Shown: one piece after another, positions 1 to 9,695 of the stretch
Numbering within the stretch: the stretch's first letter is position 1
Layout of the letters: each line of letters begins with the position of its first letter
NCBI GenBank assembly: GCA_016873735.1
Contig: VGWD01000016.1
Location: 1 to 50,496 of the forward strand
Direction: 5' to 3'
Source: Ignavibacteria bacterium
GTDB taxonomy: Bacteria; Bacteroidota; Ignavibacteria; Kapaibacteriales; UBA961
Length of the DNA: 50,496 nt
Made by a program: the position numbers and the translations under genes
Notes under the pieces: generated by a model
The model's input: the letters and a program-made list of their open reading frames with translations, nothing else
Told to the model about the DNA's origin: nothing
Database searches by the model: none

Positions 1-252
1 TTGGAACCTGTATTTGCGGTAGAAGCAATAGCTCCTATGGAATATGTTGGCGAAGTGATTGCCGATTTGAATTCCAGAAGAGGCAAGATTGAAGAGATTA
101 CGCAAAAGGGTAGCTCGCAGGGCGTGAGAGCCGCTGTACCATTGAGTGAGATGTTTGGTTATGTAACCAAGCTTCGTTCCATGACACAAGGCAGAGGATC
201 ATATACAATGATCTTCTCACACTACGAGCCTACGACGCTGAAGCAGTATTAA
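1..252 (+). CDS. fusA: Elongation factor G, C-terminal fragment
   Basis: This is the last 83 residues of the translocation GTPase EF-G, cut by the left edge of the window; the TTG at base 1 is an internal codon, not a start. The visible part is domain V (elongation factor G C-terminal domain), recognised by the [19 protein letters not shown] strand at residues 2-20, the RRGKIE segment and the ending with [13 protein letters not shown]. The GTPase domains lie outside the window. It is followed 56 bases later by tuf, the usual str-operon order rpsL-rpsG-fusA-tuf. Identification is secure; only the full length is unknown. Confidence 0.95.
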   Translation: MEPVFAVEAIAPMEYVGEVIADLNSRRGKIEEITQKGSSQGVRAAVPLSEMFGYVTKLRSMTQGRGSYTMIFSHYEPTTLKQY

Positions 253-308
253 ACAGCATAGCGACAGCAATTTTTTCAAAACATATAGTTATCACGATTA
301 GGTGCACT

Positions 309-1517
309 ATGGCAAAAGAGAAATTTGAAAGGTCGAAGCCGCATGTCAATATCGGCACTATTGGCCACGTTGACCATGGCAAAACAACGCTCACTGCAGC
401 GATTACGATGGCATTGGCTAAGTCCGGTCTGTCTGCAAAGCGTTCGTATGATTCAATTGACAATGCTCCCGAAGAGAAGGCACGTGGAATCACCATTAAT
501 ACCGCTCACGTGGAGTATGAAACAGCAAACCGTCACTATGCACACGTTGACTGTCCGGGTCACGCGGATTATGTGAAGAACATGATCACAGGTGCTGCTC
601 AGATGGACGGCGCAATCCTTGTGGTTGCAGGTACAGACGGGCCTATGCCTCAGACACGCGAGCACATTCTTCTCGCACGTCAAGTTGGCGTTCCTCGTAT
701 CGTAGTATTCATGAACAAAGTTGATATAGCAGATCCTGAATTGTTGGATCTCGTTGAACTCGAAGTTCGTGAACTCCTCTCCAAGTATGAATTCCCAGGC
801 GATGATATTCCAATCATCAAAGGTTCAGCACTTCAAGGTCTTGATGCAGGTACTTCCGATGATGTTCCTGTAGATGATGCACGCTTGAAGCCTATCTATG
901 ACCTCATGGACGCTGTTGATAATTACATTCCAACACCTGTTCGTGATACAGACAAACCATTCCTTATGCCCGTTGAAGATGTGTTCTCAATCACTGGTCG
1001 TGGTACAGTTGCCACAGGTCGTGTTGAGCGTGGTATCGTCAATGTGAACGAGGAAGTTGAATTGGTTGGTTTTGGTCTTCAGAAGAAAACCACAGTTACC
1101 GGTATTGAAATGTTCCGCAAGCTTCTTGATCAAGGAGTTGCGGGTGACAATGTTGGTCTCTTGCTTCGTGGTGTTGACAAAGCAGAGATTGAGCGTGGCA
1201 TGGTTCTTGCGAAAACAGGTTCCATCACACCTCACCACAAGTTCAATGCACAGGTTTATGTATTGACAAAAGATGAAGGTGGTCGTCATACTCCGTTCTT
1301 CAACGGATATCGTCCTCAGTTTTACTTCCGTACAACTGATGTGACTGGTGTTGCATCTCTTCCTTCAGGAACAGAGATGGTTATGCCTGGTGACAATCTT
1401 GACAATCTTATAGTAGAACTCATCACACCGGTTGCTATGGAAGAAGGTCTTCGTTTCGCTATTCGCGAAGGTGGCCGTACAGTAGGCGCGGGTGTTGTAA
1501 CAAAGATCATTGAATAA
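309..1517 (+). CDS. tuf: Elongation factor Tu
   Basis: The 402-residue translation GTPase delivers aminoacyl-tRNA to the ribosome. The G motifs are intact: GHVDHGKT (19-26), RGITI (59-63), DCPGH (81-85) and NKVD (136-139), followed by the two beta-barrel domains. Length is close to the usual 394-400; the extra residues lie in an insertion around 185-195 ([10 protein letters not shown]). The order fusA-tuf-rpsJ joins the str and S10 operons. An intrinsic terminator sits directly downstream, so tuf may be made in excess over the ribosomal proteins that follow. Whether a second tuf copy exists cannot be told from this window. Confidence 0.99.
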   Translation: MAKEKFERSKPHVNIGTIGHVDHGKTTLTAAITMALAKSGLSAKRSYDSIDNAPEEKARGITINTAHVEYETANRHYAHVDCPGHADYVKNMITGAAQMDGAILVVAGTDGPMPQTREHILLARQVGVPRIVVFMNKVDIADPELLDLVELEVRELLSKYEFPGDDIPIIKGSALQGLDAGTSDDVPVDDARLKPIYDLMDAVDNYIPTPVRDTDKPFLMPVEDVFSITGRGTVATGRVERGIVNVNEEVELVGFGLQKKTTVTGIEMFRKLLDQGVAGDNVGLLLRGVDKAEIERGMVLAKTGSITPHHKFNAQVYVLTKDEGGRHTPFFNGYRPQFYFRTTDVTGVASLPSGTEMVMPGDNLDNLIVELITPVAMEEGLRFAIREGGRTVGAGVVTKIIE

Positions 1518-1526
1518 ATGTACCGT

Positions 1527-1562
1527 GAGGTAGGGATGAGAATCTTGTCCCTACCTCTTTTT
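1527..1562 (+). terminator. Intrinsic terminator between tuf and rpsJ
   Basis: A perfect 10-bp stem (1527-1536 GAGGTAGGGA with 1548-1557 TCCCTACCTC) with an 11-base loop is followed by five T. It lies 10 bases after the tuf stop and ends 30 bases before the rpsJ start, so it splits the str part from the S10 part. I see no promoter in the short space after it, so partial read-through is likely. Confidence 0.85.
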
Positions 1563-1591
1563 GTCTCTCATTTTTTTGAAGGTACGTGAGC

Positions 1592-1900
1592 GTGGCAACC
1601 CAAAGGATTCGTATCAAATTAAAATCGTACGACCACAACCTAATTGATAAATCGTCCGAGCGTATTGTTCGCACCATCAAGCAAACAGGAGCGGTAGTAT
1701 CCGGTCCAATTCCGTTACCAACGGAAAAGACCGTGTACACGGTTCTGCGCTCGCCACACGTTGATAAAAAATCGCGCGAGCAGTTTGAAGCGCGAGTTCA
1801 TAAGCGTCTGATAGATATCTTCAGCTCGACGCAACGCACGATTGACGCGTTGATGCGTTTGGAGCTTCCAGCAGGTGTTGATGTCGAGGTAAAGGTCTAA
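1592..1900 (+). CDS. rpsJ: 30S ribosomal protein S10
   Basis: S10 is a small-subunit head protein that also serves as NusE in antitermination. The N-terminal [15 protein letters not shown] and the [26 protein letters not shown] core are diagnostic. I choose the GTG at 1592 (102 residues, close to the standard 103) because GAAGG at 1578-1582 is then 9 bases upstream; a GTG at 1586 would add two residues but leaves only 3 bases of spacing. It is the first gene after the tuf terminator and opens the S10 operon. Confidence 0.97.
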   Translation: MATQRIRIKLKSYDHNLIDKSSERIVRTIKQTGAVVSGPIPLPTEKTVYTVLRSPHVDKKSREQFEARVHKRLIDIFSSTQRTIDALMRLELPAGVDVEVKV

Positions 1901-1914
1901 GGAGTAAAGACAAG

Positions 1915-2532
1915 ATGCTATTAGGTCGAAAATTGGGCATGACGAGCATATTCAGCGAGAACGGTGAATATGTGCCCTGTACAGTCATCGAAGCCGGACC
2001 TTGCGCCGTAGTGCAAGTCCGCACCATAGATAAAGACGGATACTCTGCCGTTCAGCTCGGCTATGGAGACATAGCAGAGCGCAAGGTATCCCAGCCACTT
2101 GTCGGTCATTTTAAAAAGGCCGGCTTGGCACCGAAGCGCCATATCAAAGAGTTCAGATTGGACAATGTAACAGTCGCACCTGGTGATACTGTTACAGTGG
2201 ACAGTATCTTGAAGATTGGAGACGTGGTGAAGGTTTCCGGAACCTCCAAAGGCCGTGGTTTCCAGGGTGTTATGAAAAGGCATCACTTTGGTGGTGTTGG
2301 TATGACATCTCACGGACAATCGGATCGTGAGCGTGCTCCAGGATCCATTGGTTCATCTTCATATCCTTCGAGAGTTTTCAAGGGTATGCGCATGGCGGGC
2401 CGTATGGGTGGCACAAGAATCAGCATCCGAAATCTCGAAGTGTTGGACATCATGCCGGAGCAGAATTTGCTTGTGATAAAAGGAAGCATCCCCGGTGCTA
2501 TTAATTCCATAGTTGAAATTGTGAAGCTGTAA
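1915..2532 (+). CDS. rplC: 50S ribosomal protein L3
   Basis: L3 is an early-assembly large-subunit protein whose long loop reaches the peptidyl transferase centre. It has 205 residues with the family start GRKLGMTSIF and the loop RAPGSIGSSSYPSRVFKGMRMAGRMGG. Where E. coli L3 carries the glutamine methylated by PrmB (GQNQTPG), this loop reads GSSSYPS, so that target residue is absent, as I recall is common in Bacteroidota. AAGGAG lies 10 bases before the ATG. It follows rpsJ by 14 bases. Confidence 0.98.
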   Translation: MLLGRKLGMTSIFSENGEYVPCTVIEAGPCAVVQVRTIDKDGYSAVQLGYGDIAERKVSQPLVGHFKKAGLAPKRHIKEFRLDNVTVAPGDTVTVDSILKIGDVVKVSGTSKGRGFQGVMKRHHFGGVGMTSHGQSDRERAPGSIGSSSYPSRVFKGMRMAGRMGGTRISIRNLEVLDIMPEQNLLVIKGSIPGAINSIVEIVKL

Positions 2533-2543
2533 GGTATAGAACA

Positions 2544-3164
2544 ATGCTCGTAAATGTATACGGAAAAAACGGATCTGTGACCGGTCAGGTGGAATTGCCT
2601 GAAGAGGTTTTCAATGTGGAGCCAAGTGAGCATGCAATGTACCTTGCGGTCAAGGCATACTTGGCGAATCAAAGACAAGGTACTGCTAAAACCAAGGTGA
2701 GATCCGAGGTTCGAGGTGGTGGCAAGAAGCCATGGAAACAAAAAGGACGTGGTACTGCGAGAGCAGGTTCAAGCCGTTCACCCGTATGGGTTGGTGGTGG
2801 AACCATTCACGGTCCCAGACCTCATCTCTATAAGCAATATCTTCCTGCACAGATGAAGAAATTGGCACGTAAATCGGCTTTGTCATTGCGTGTTCGTGAA
2901 GAAAATCTTCTTGTTGTAGAAGGACTTGGATTTGATGAAATCAAAACCAAAAACATGGTTGGTGTACTGAAGGCATTGAATATCAATGGACAGAAATCCC
3001 TCATCATGTTGAAAGATTCAGATGTGAATATTGTGATGTCAGCGAGAAATATTCCCGGTGTAAAAACATTGCCTGCGGTAGTTGCATCAACATATGACAT
3101 TTTGAATCACAAGAATATCATCCTTTGCAAGGAAGCCTTGCAGGATCTGGTACAAACTTTTTAA
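2544..3164 (+). CDS. rplD: 50S ribosomal protein L4
   Basis: L4 binds 23S rRNA near the exit tunnel; in enterobacteria it also represses the S10 operon. The 206-residue protein has the tunnel loop at about residues 58-92 (RGGGKKPWKQKGRGTARAG, then GGGTIHGPRP) and the C-terminal Rossmann-like core. The gene starts 11 bases after rplC. I see no E. coli-style S10 leader upstream of the operon, so autoregulation by L4 is not evident here. Confidence 0.98.
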   Translation: MLVNVYGKNGSVTGQVELPEEVFNVEPSEHAMYLAVKAYLANQRQGTAKTKVRSEVRGGGKKPWKQKGRGTARAGSSRSPVWVGGGTIHGPRPHLYKQYLPAQMKKLARKSALSLRVREENLLVVEGLGFDEIKTKNMVGVLKALNINGQKSLIMLKDSDVNIVMSARNIPGVKTLPAVVASTYDILNHKNIILCKEALQDLVQTF

Positions 3165-3190
3165 TGCTGAAGTAATTAGGCAAAAGAACG

Positions 3191-3496
3191 ATGATTACAG
3201 TAATTAAACGCCCGATGCTCACAGAGAAAGCGGCGATGCTCGCGGAAAAGCAGCAATATGCTTTTGAAGTGACGACAGATGCGAATAAAATCCAGATCAA
3301 GGTTGCCATAGAGCGTCTTTACGATGTGAAGGTTTCTTCTGTTCGCACAGTGAATGTGAAAGGCAAGAATAAAACACGTTTCACCAAACGTGGATTGATG
3401 CGTGGTGCAACACCTCTTCGTAAGAAGGCATATGTGACATTGGCACCCGGATATAGCATAGACCTTGTTGGTGGTGAAGGTAATACTGAAGATTAA
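3191..3496 (+). CDS. rplW: 50S ribosomal protein L23
   Basis: L23 sits at the exit of the nascent-chain tunnel and is the docking site for trigger factor and SRP. The 101 residues show IKRPMLTEKAAMLAEKQQYAFEV at the start and the VRTVNVKGK rRNA-binding loop near residues 53-61. Length is normal. Spacing is 26 bases from rplD and 14 to rplB. Confidence 0.97.
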   Translation: MITVIKRPMLTEKAAMLAEKQQYAFEVTTDANKIQIKVAIERLYDVKVSSVRTVNVKGKNKTRFTKRGLMRGATPLRKKAYVTLAPGYSIDLVGGEGNTED

Positions 3497-3510
3497 TTTC
3501 GAGATAGACA

Positions 3511-4347
3511 ATGGCTTTAAGAATTCTCAAACCGATTACGCCCGGTACACGCTTCTACTCAGTGAGTTCATTTTCTGAACTTACTCCGGGAGCGAAACCC
3601 GAAAAATCACTTCTTGCTCCAAAGAAGAAGAGTGGTGGACGAAACAATACCGGTCGCATCACCTCCAGACACAGAGGTGGCGGGCATAAGCAGAAATATC
3701 GCATCATTGATTTCAAGCGTAGAAAGCATGGCGTAGCAGCTGAAGTCATGAGCATTCAATATGATCCGAATCGCACATGCCGCATTGCATTATTGCGATA
3801 TGAAGATGGAGAGCTTGCATATATTTTGGCTCCCAATAAATTGAAGGTTGGACAAAAACTCATGTCCGGTCCCAATGCAGATCTTCAAGATGGCAATGCA
3901 TTACCGATGGAAAAAATTCCTGTGGGTATGTTCATTCACAATATTGAAATGAAGCCCGGAAAAGGTGGACAGATGGTTCGCAGTGCCGGTACCGGTGCTC
4001 AGCTTGTAGGTTTTGACGGTGGCATGGCTCAAGTAAAATTGCCTTCCGGTGAAATCAGAAAAGTTCTTCAGTCTTGTATGGCAACACTTGGTGTTGTTGG
4101 AAATTCCGATCATGAGAATATTCTTTATGGAAAGGCCGGACGTATGCGTTGGTTGGGTGTTCGCCCACAAACACGCGGTATGGCAATGAATCCGATCGAT
4201 CACCCGATGGGTGGTGGTGAAGGTCGCTCGAAGTCCGGCGGTGGACGTCAGCATCCACGTTCACCTTGGGGTCAATTAGCAAAAGGCTTGAAGACTCGCA
4301 AGAAAAAGAAGAAGTCAACCGATCTTATTGTTCGTAAAAGAAAGTAA
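3511..4347 (+). CDS. rplB: 50S ribosomal protein L2
   Basis: L2 is needed for subunit association and the peptidyl transferase centre. It has 278 residues (usual 273-277). The N-terminal basic stretch [19 protein letters not shown] and the C-terminal [19 protein letters not shown], which carries the conserved histidine near the active centre, are both present, and the lysine-rich tail is complete. Confidence 0.98.
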   Translation: MALRILKPITPGTRFYSVSSFSELTPGAKPEKSLLAPKKKSGGRNNTGRITSRHRGGGHKQKYRIIDFKRRKHGVAAEVMSIQYDPNRTCRIALLRYEDGELAYILAPNKLKVGQKLMSGPNADLQDGNALPMEKIPVGMFIHNIEMKPGKGGQMVRSAGTGAQLVGFDGGMAQVKLPSGEIRKVLQSCMATLGVVGNSDHENILYGKAGRMRWLGVRPQTRGMAMNPIDHPMGGGEGRSKSGGGRQHPRSPWGQLAKGLKTRKKKKKSTDLIVRKRK

Positions 4348-4357
4348 TTAGGACATT

Positions 4358-4645
4358 ATGGCTCGCTCACTGAAAAAAGGCGCATTCATCTACTATAAAC
4401 TCATGAAGAAGGTGGATGCATTGAATGAATCAGGCAAGAAGACTGTCATCAAGACTTGGTCACGTGCTTCAACGATTGCACCGGACTTTGTAGGACATAC
4501 ATTTGCGGTTCATAATGGAAATAAATTTATTCCTGTATATGTGACAGAAAACATGGTTGGTCACAAGCTTGGTGAATTTTCTCCGACGAGAACATTCAAA
4601 GGTCATGCAGGAAACAGAAAGGACCAAAAGTCCGGAAAACGATAA
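4358..4645 (+). CDS. rpsS: 30S ribosomal protein S19
   Basis: S19 is a small-subunit head protein that contacts S13 and the tRNA. It has 95 residues with the [11 protein letters not shown] start, the [22 protein letters not shown] core and the [17 protein letters not shown] end. It starts 10 bases after rplB. Confidence 0.98.
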   Translation: MARSLKKGAFIYYKLMKKVDALNESGKKTVIKTWSRASTIAPDFVGHTFAVHNGNKFIPVYVTENMVGHKLGEFSPTRTFKGHAGNRKDQKSGKR

Positions 4646-4672
4646 TCCGTAGCTGAATAAGGTTATATAATT

Positions 4673-5026
4673 ATGCTCAATGCTCGTGCAACAAAGCGGT
4701 ATTTACGCTCTTCACCTCGCAAAATGCGATTGGTGATAGATTTGATACGAGGAAAATCGGCGGCGCAAGCATTGGCGACGTTGAAATTCTCTCCAAAATC
4801 GGCATCGAAGGATGCGGAAATGGTTCTTCGTTCTGCGATAGCGAATGTAATGGAGAAGGCCACCGCAGCCAATGAGCGTGTCGATGAAGGAAAGTTGTTT
4901 GTAAGTGCGGCCTATGTCAATCAAGGCCCCACGGCGAAGCGCATTTCTCCTGCTCCGATGGGTAGGGCTTATAGAATTCGCAAGCGCTCGCATCATTTAA
5001 CGATTGAAGTCTCAGTTGCTCAGTAA
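4673..5026 (+). CDS. rplV: 50S ribosomal protein L22
   Basis: L22 lines the exit tunnel with a long beta-hairpin. It has 117 residues: the helical start RATKRYLRSSPRKMRLVIDLIRGK, and the hairpin at about residues 83-105 (PTAKRISPAPMGRAYRIRKR), which reaches the tunnel constriction. Gene order and spacing (27 bases from rpsS, 18 to rpsC) are those of a standard S10 operon. Confidence 0.98.
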   Translation: MLNARATKRYLRSSPRKMRLVIDLIRGKSAAQALATLKFSPKSASKDAEMVLRSAIANVMEKATAANERVDEGKLFVSAAYVNQGPTAKRISPAPMGRAYRIRKRSHHLTIEVSVAQ

Positions 5027-5044
5027 TATAATTGGAGTGAAACT

Positions 5045-5689
5045 TTGGGTCAGAAGACAAATCCGATAGGTCTCCGTTTAGGCATAGTTCGCCATTGGGA
5101 TGCCAACTGGTTTGATGAAAAGAATGTGGCCGACAAATTGTCTGAAGACTTGATGGTCCGTTCTTATATCAAGAGCAGTAAGCGTAAAGCAGGTGTAGCA
5201 CGCATAGTGATCGAGCGCACTGCAAAGCAATTGCGCATCACATTGCACACATCTCGTCCCGGCGTGATCATCGGTAAATCCGGTAAAGACATCACGTTGT
5301 TGGAAGAAGAGTTGAAACAGATTTCAAAGAAGGATGTAAAAATCCTCATTCATGAAATCAAGCGTCCTGAAGTTGATGCACAATTGGTTGCCGAGAACAT
5401 AGCTCAGCAGCTTGAGGGAAGAGTTTCATTCCGTAAGGCAATGAAGCAATCCGTTGGTGCAGCGATGAGAATGGGAGCAGAAGGAATTCGTGTGATGTGT
5501 TCCGGTCGATTGGGTGGTGCAGACATGTCTCGTACTGAACAGTATAAAGAAGGTCGCGTTCCATTGCACACATTACGTGCAGACATCGATTATGGCACAG
5601 CAACTGCTTCAACGGTTTATGGTTTGATTGGCGTCAAGACATGGATTTGTCGCGGCGAAATAATTGGTAAGCTTATAACAAAAGATTAA
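5045..5689 (+). CDS. rpsC: 30S ribosomal protein S3
   Basis: S3 lies at the mRNA entry channel. The 214 residues contain the start [22 protein letters not shown], a KH type-2 domain with GKSGKDI at about residues 77-83, and the C-terminal S3 domain ([30 protein letters not shown]). The start codon is TTG at 5045, placed so that the universally conserved MGQKxNP begins the protein; GGAGTGA lies just upstream. Confidence 0.97.
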   Translation: MGQKTNPIGLRLGIVRHWDANWFDEKNVADKLSEDLMVRSYIKSSKRKAGVARIVIERTAKQLRITLHTSRPGVIIGKSGKDITLLEEELKQISKKDVKILIHEIKRPEVDAQLVAENIAQQLEGRVSFRKAMKQSVGAAMRMGAEGIRVMCSGRLGGADMSRTEQYKEGRVPLHTLRADIDYGTATASTVYGLIGVKTWICRGEIIGKLITKD

Positions 5690-5706
5690 GAGAAGGATAT
5701 AGCACA

Positions 5707-6126
5707 ATGCTGATTCCTAAAAGAGTAAAACATAGAAAAACCCAACGTGGCAGAATGCGTGGCAAGGCCTATCGCGGATCACAGGTTGCATTTGGAACCT
5801 TTGGCATCAAGGCGATGGAACCGGCATGGATTACAAATCGTCAGATTGAATCTGCGCGTATTGCCATCAATCGTTATCTCCGTCGTGACGGTAAAGTGTG
5901 GATTCGCATTTTCCCTGACAAGCCGGTGACGAAGAAACCTGCAGAGGTTCGAATGGGTTCCGGTAAAGGTAATCCTGAATTCTGGGTAGCGGTTGTAAAA
6001 CCCGGTCGTATTCTCTTTGAGATCGACGGTGTACCTAGAGAGAAGGCAGTTGAAGCTGCGCGTTTGGCTTCACACAAATTGCCTATCAAAGTAAAATTTG
6101 TAACTCGCTTGGATGCAACAGAGTAA
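5707..6126 (+). CDS. rplP: 50S ribosomal protein L16
   Basis: L16 helps position tRNA in the A site. The 139 residues start [19 protein letters not shown] and carry the [18 protein letters not shown] segment that holds the arginine hydroxylated in some bacteria (residue about 83). Its stop codon shares one base with the rpmC start (TAATG), which suggests translational coupling. Confidence 0.98.
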   Translation: MLIPKRVKHRKTQRGRMRGKAYRGSQVAFGTFGIKAMEPAWITNRQIESARIAINRYLRRDGKVWIRIFPDKPVTKKPAEVRMGSGKGNPEFWVAVVKPGRILFEIDGVPREKAVEAARLASHKLPIKVKFVTRLDATE

Positions 6127-6329
6127 TGAAAAAGCAAAAAGCGTCAGAAATCCGCTCGGTCTCCACGGAAGAATTAATGGAGATGTTGAATTCCACAGAG
6201 GAAGCATTGGTCTTGAGAAATTTTGAGAAGGCGATGAGCCAACTTGAGAACACATCACAGATTAGAACTTTACGCAAAGATATTGCGCGTATCAAAATGG
6301 TATTGCGCGAGCGGAATGTCACTGTTTGA
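6126..6329 (+). CDS. rpmC: 50S ribosomal protein L29
   Basis: L29 is a small helical-hairpin protein near the tunnel exit beside L23. The 67 residues contain the expected signature [23 protein letters not shown] in the C-terminal half. The ATG overlaps the last base of the rplP stop codon. Confidence 0.96.
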   Translation: MKKQKASEIRSVSTEELMEMLNSTEEALVLRNFEKAMSQLENTSQIRTLRKDIARIKMVLRERNVTV

Positions 6330-6359
6330 CACACTACGCACTATTAAGAATTGAATACT

Positions 6360-6641
6360 ATGGCTACTAAAGCAACAGAGCAAGCGCCTTCTACGAGCGG
6401 AAAAAAAGTCCGCCTAGGCAAAGTAATCAGTGCCGCCATGAACAAAAGCATTGTTGTGGCGATTGAGCGTCAGGTTGCTCATCCACTGTATAAAAAATAT
6501 TATAAGCAGACAAAAAAGGTCATGGCTCATGATGAAACGAATGAGTGTCGCATTGGTGATACCGTGCGTGTCATTGAAAGCCGTCCTTTGAGTGCCCGAA
6601 AGCGTTGGATGCTCGTAGAAATTGTCGATCGTGCGAAGTAA
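6360..6641 (+). CDS. rpsQ: 30S ribosomal protein S17
   Basis: S17 is an early 16S rRNA-binding OB-fold protein. I take the ATG at 6360 (93 residues); a TTG nine bases upstream would only add MNT. The core [20 protein letters not shown] and [20 protein letters not shown] are classic S17. A short A/T/S-rich N-terminal extension (about residues 2-15) precedes the core. No strong Shine-Dalgarno sequence is visible. Confidence 0.96.
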   Translation: MATKATEQAPSTSGKKVRLGKVISAAMNKSIVVAIERQVAHPLYKKYYKQTKKVMAHDETNECRIGDTVRVIESRPLSARKRWMLVEIVDRAK

Positions 6642-6656
6642 TTCAGGAAGTATGAG

Positions 6657-7025
6657 ATGATACAAGAAGAATCAAATCTTATTGCAGCGGATAATTCGGG
6701 CGCCAAGCGCGTACGTTGCATCCGTATCCTTGGTGGGCATGCACGCCGTTATGCCGGCGTTGGCGACATCATTGTCGTATCCGTCAAGAGTGCGCTTCCT
6801 AATGCCGGTGTAAAAAAAGGCGAAGTCTGCAAGGCAGTCGTCGTTCGCACCAAAAAAGAGATCAAGCGCAGAGACGGATCATTCATTCGCTTCGATGAGA
6901 ATGCTGCTGTCATTCTGAACAATCAAGGTGAGCCGAGAGGCACGCGTATTTTCGGACCTGTGGCACGCGAATTGCGTGATAGTGGTTTCATGAAAATCGT
7001 TTCTCTGGCACCAGAGGTATTATAA
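6657..7025 (+). CDS. rplN: 50S ribosomal protein L14
   Basis: L14 is a five-stranded barrel protein at the subunit interface and a docking site for RsfS. It has 122 residues, the standard length, with [22 protein letters not shown] at the start and [28 protein letters not shown] at the end. It is the first gene of the classical spc segment and follows rpsQ by 15 bases. Confidence 0.98.
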   Translation: MIQEESNLIAADNSGAKRVRCIRILGGHARRYAGVGDIIVVSVKSALPNAGVKKGEVCKAVVVRTKKEIKRRDGSFIRFDENAAVILNNQGEPRGTRIFGPVARELRDSGFMKIVSLAPEVL

Positions 7026-7037
7026 GGATCGAACATC

Positions 7038-7373
7038 ATGAAGATGGCAATCAAGAAAAATGATATGGTTAAAATCATTTCCGGAGATGACAAAGGCAAA
7101 GAAGGCCGTGTTATCGAAGTTGATGCAAAGAAAGGTCGACTCCTCGTTGAGGGTGTGAATGTGCACAAGCGCCACATGCGCAAGAGCCAGGCATATCCCG
7201 AGGGTGGAAGAATCGAGCGTGAATTGCCCATTGCATATTCAAATGCAATGTTGATCGACCCAGAAACGAAGCAACCGACACGCATTCGTTTGGATCGCAC
7301 GGTTGACGGAAATGGAAGAGCTCAAGTGAAGCGTCTTGCCGTTAAATCCGGTAAAGAAATTAAAATGCCTTAA
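7038..7373 (+). CDS. rplX: 50S ribosomal protein L24
   Basis: L24 is an early-assembly protein with an SH3-like KOW motif. The KOW motif is visible at the start ([21 protein letters not shown]), followed by [12 protein letters not shown]. It has 111 residues. ATG 7038 is preferred over 7044 because AAGGA at 7024-7028 is then 9 bases upstream. Confidence 0.97.
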   Translation: MKMAIKKNDMVKIISGDDKGKEGRVIEVDAKKGRLLVEGVNVHKRHMRKSQAYPEGGRIERELPIAYSNAMLIDPETKQPTRIRLDRTVDGNGRAQVKRLAVKSGKEIKMP

Positions 7374-7393
7374 GACTTGGATAGAGAATAATC

Positions 7394-8020
7394 ATGGCAA
7401 AAGCCCAACAACAATCGAAAAAATTTGACTTGAAACCCGAAGGCGCACGCCTCGAGGAATATTCAGGACCGGTGCCCGCACCACGCCTTTATGCTTTTTA
7501 CAAAGAGCAGGTTATACCAACGATGAAGGCGAAATTTGAATACAAATCAGTGATGCAGGTTCCAAAGATCAGCAAGATATGTATCAACATGGGAGTTGGA
7601 GCGGCGGTTGCGGATCCAAAGATTTTGCAATCTGCGGTTAATGAGCTTGAGCTTATTACTGGGCAGCGTCCGGCGATAAGTAAAGCGAAGAAAGCTATTG
7701 CGAATTTCCGTCTTCGTCAAGGTATGCCGATTGGCTGCCACATCACATTGCGTGGCGCGAGAATGTATGAATTCTTGGATAGATTCATCAATATCGCATC
7801 TCCTCGCATTCGTGACTTCAGAGGATTTTCCGATAATGGATTCGATGGTCGCGGTAATCTTACACTCGGCATCAAGGAACAAATCATTTTTCCTGAAATC
7901 GATGTTGACAAGGTAACGAAGATTGCCGGTATGGACATCACTTTCGTCACAACATCCAAAACCGATGAAGAAGCTTCTGCGCTTCTCAAAGAATTTGGTT
8001 TTCCTTTTCGCAAAGGTTAA
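7394..8020 (+). CDS. rplE: 50S ribosomal protein L5, N-terminally extended
   Basis: L5 binds 5S rRNA and contacts the P-site tRNA. The usual protein of about 180 residues begins around [15 protein letters not shown] (residue 30); here it is preceded by about 28 extra, charged residues ([20 protein letters not shown] and on), giving 208. The core ([53 protein letters not shown]) is intact. No good start codon lies between the ATG and the core, so the extension appears real. rpsN follows 3 bases after the stop. Confidence 0.97.
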   Translation: MAKAQQQSKKFDLKPEGARLEEYSGPVPAPRLYAFYKEQVIPTMKAKFEYKSVMQVPKISKICINMGVGAAVADPKILQSAVNELELITGQRPAISKAKKAIANFRLRQGMPIGCHITLRGARMYEFLDRFINIASPRIRDFRGFSDNGFDGRGNLTLGIKEQIIFPEIDVDKVTKIAGMDITFVTTSKTDEEASALLKEFGFPFRKG

Positions 8021-8023
8021 TAC

Positions 8024-8293
8024 ATGGCAAAGACAAGTATCGTAGCACGAAATGAAAAAAGAAAGCGCCTTGTGGCAAAGTATGCGGCAAAGCGTGAAGA
8101 ATTGAAAGCGGCAGGTGATTTTGAAGCATTGCAAAAATTGCCACGCAATAGTTCAACAACTCGCGTTCGCAGTCGTTGTTCAGTAACAGGTCGCGGAAAA
8201 GCAGTCTATAAAAAATTCGGTGTTTGCCGAAATGTCTTCCGCCAATTGGCCCTGGAAGGAAAAATTCCGGGTATTCGCAAATCGAGTTGGTAA
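8024..8293 (+). CDS. rpsN: 30S ribosomal protein S14, zinc-free long form
   Basis: This is the 89-residue long (E. coli-type) S14 rather than the 61-residue zinc form. It starts [20 protein letters not shown] and has the [20 protein letters not shown] core and the IPGIRKSSW end. Only two separated cysteines remain and there is no CxxC pair, so no zinc site is expected. Confidence 0.97.
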   Translation: MAKTSIVARNEKRKRLVAKYAAKREELKAAGDFEALQKLPRNSSTTRVRSRCSVTGRGKAVYKKFGVCRNVFRQLALEGKIPGIRKSSW

Positions 8294-8315
8294 ATAAACT
8301 TTACGATATACTATT

Positions 8316-8711
8316 ATGCCGGTAACAGATACCATAGCAGACTTTATCACCCGCATTCGCAATGCGGGTCAGGCACGCCACAAACATGTCACAGCACCTG
8401 CTTCAAAAATGAAGCATGCGATTGCCGAGATTCTTCGTGATCAAGGTTTCGTCGGTGATGTGTTCCTCATGGAAGAGAATGGCCAGAAATTCATCAAGGT
8501 CGGTCTCAAATACTATGAAGGCAAGCCGGTCATCCAGGACATTCAGCGAGTCAGCAAGTCCGGAAGAAGAATTTATTCACCTGTTGAAAAATTACCCCGC
8601 GTCAGCAATGGCTTGGGCATAGCCATCATCTCAACATCAAAGGGATTGATGACAGACAAACAGGCACGCGCTTACAATGTAGGCGGTGAAATTATTTGCA
8701 CAGTACGCTAA
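8316..8711 (+). CDS. rpsH: 30S ribosomal protein S8
   Basis: S8 is an early 16S rRNA binder; in E. coli it represses the spc operon. The 131 residues start with DTIADFITRIRNAGQARH and end with KGLMTDKQARAYNVGGEIICTV, both diagnostic. It follows rpsN by 22 bases. I did not find a plausible S8 mRNA target site near rplE and cannot judge its autoregulation. Confidence 0.98.
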   Translation: MPVTDTIADFITRIRNAGQARHKHVTAPASKMKHAIAEILRDQGFVGDVFLMEENGQKFIKVGLKYYEGKPVIQDIQRVSKSGRRIYSPVEKLPRVSNGLGIAIISTSKGLMTDKQARAYNVGGEIICTVR

Positions 8712-8734
8712 TCCTGCACTGAAGGAGTATTACC

Positions 8735-9274
8735 GTGTCACGAGTTGGCAAAAAACCAATCACCGTTCCAAACAATGTACAATTGTCATTCACTGATGGT
8801 ATTCTTACTGTCAAAGGCCCCAAAGGCACACAAATTGTACCGATTGCGGACGGCATAACATTCAACAATGATAATGGAACGCTCTCTTTCCAAAGAGCGA
8901 ATGATGATAAACATGTGCGTGCATTGCATGGTCTTTCTCGCGCACTCGCATTCAATGCAATTGAAGGCGTATCCAATGGATTTCATAGAAATCTCACCAT
9001 CGAAGGTGTGGGTTTCAAAGCTGAAATGCGCGGAAAGAAATTGCTCTTGACGCTTGGATATTCTCATCCAATTCTTTTTATCCCACCGGATGGCATTGAA
9101 TTTGCGACGCCAACACCTACATCCGTGCAGGTGAAGGGAATCAGCAAGCACGATGTTGGTGAAGTTGCGGCCAAGATTCGCAGCATCCGTCCACCTGAGC
9201 CATATAAAGGAAAAGGTGTTCGTTATGAAGGTGAATATATCCGTCGTAAGGCCGGTAAGTCCGCAGGTAAATAA
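8735..9274 (+). CDS. rplF: 50S ribosomal protein L6
   Basis: L6 binds the sarcin-ricin loop region. The start is GTG at 8735, with GGAG nine bases before it. The 179 residues begin with SRVGKKPITVPNNVQ and end with PPEPYKGKGVRYEGEYIRRKAGKSAGK, the L6 signature. Two L6 repeats (about 1-80 and 85-170) are complete. Confidence 0.98.
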   Translation: MSRVGKKPITVPNNVQLSFTDGILTVKGPKGTQIVPIADGITFNNDNGTLSFQRANDDKHVRALHGLSRALAFNAIEGVSNGFHRNLTIEGVGFKAEMRGKKLLLTLGYSHPILFIPPDGIEFATPTPTSVQVKGISKHDVGEVAAKIRSIRPPEPYKGKGVRYEGEYIRRKAGKSAGK

Positions 9275-9308
9275 TAATTGATCGACAGATTCTCAAGAGA
9301 CAATAGAG

Positions 9309-9680
9309 ATGAACTTAGAACAATCTAAAAAGAAACGCCAGCAACGCAGAAAGCAGCATATTCGCAAGCGTATATTTGGTAATCCCGAGCGTCTGCGCCT
9401 GAGCGTGAATAAAAGCATCAAGCATATCACTGCACAAATCATTGATGACACAAAAGGAGTTACACTCGTTTCTGTTTCTTCAGTCGAAAAAGATGTGCGT
9501 GAAGCATTGGCATCTGTTGCAACCAAAGTTGCGAAGAGCCAATATATCGGCGAACTTCTTGCAAAGCGCGCCAAAGAAGCAAATATTTCAAGCGTGGCAT
9601 TTGATCGTAATGGTCATTTGTACCATGGAAGAGTTAAAGCACTTGCCGATGCCGCCCGCGAAGGTGGTCTGCAATTCTAA
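9309..9680 (+). CDS. rplR: 50S ribosomal protein L18
   Basis: L18 carries 5S rRNA into the large subunit together with L5. It has 123 residues with a basic N-terminus ([27 protein letters not shown]) and the C-terminal [26 protein letters not shown]. It follows rplF by 34 bases and precedes rpsE by 15. Confidence 0.97.
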   Translation: MNLEQSKKKRQQRRKQHIRKRIFGNPERLRLSVNKSIKHITAQIIDDTKGVTLVSVSSVEKDVREALASVATKVAKSQYIGELLAKRAKEANISSVAFDRNGHLYHGRVKALADAAREGGLQF

Positions 9681-9695
9681 TCTATAGAGGATGCC

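Noticed and set aside
7547..8134. 195-codon open frame antisense to rplE and rpsN
   Set aside because: It lies fully across two certain ribosomal genes, has a cysteine-rich low-quality translation and no ribosome binding site. The same holds for other long antisense frames such as 2310-2741 and 42185-42640.
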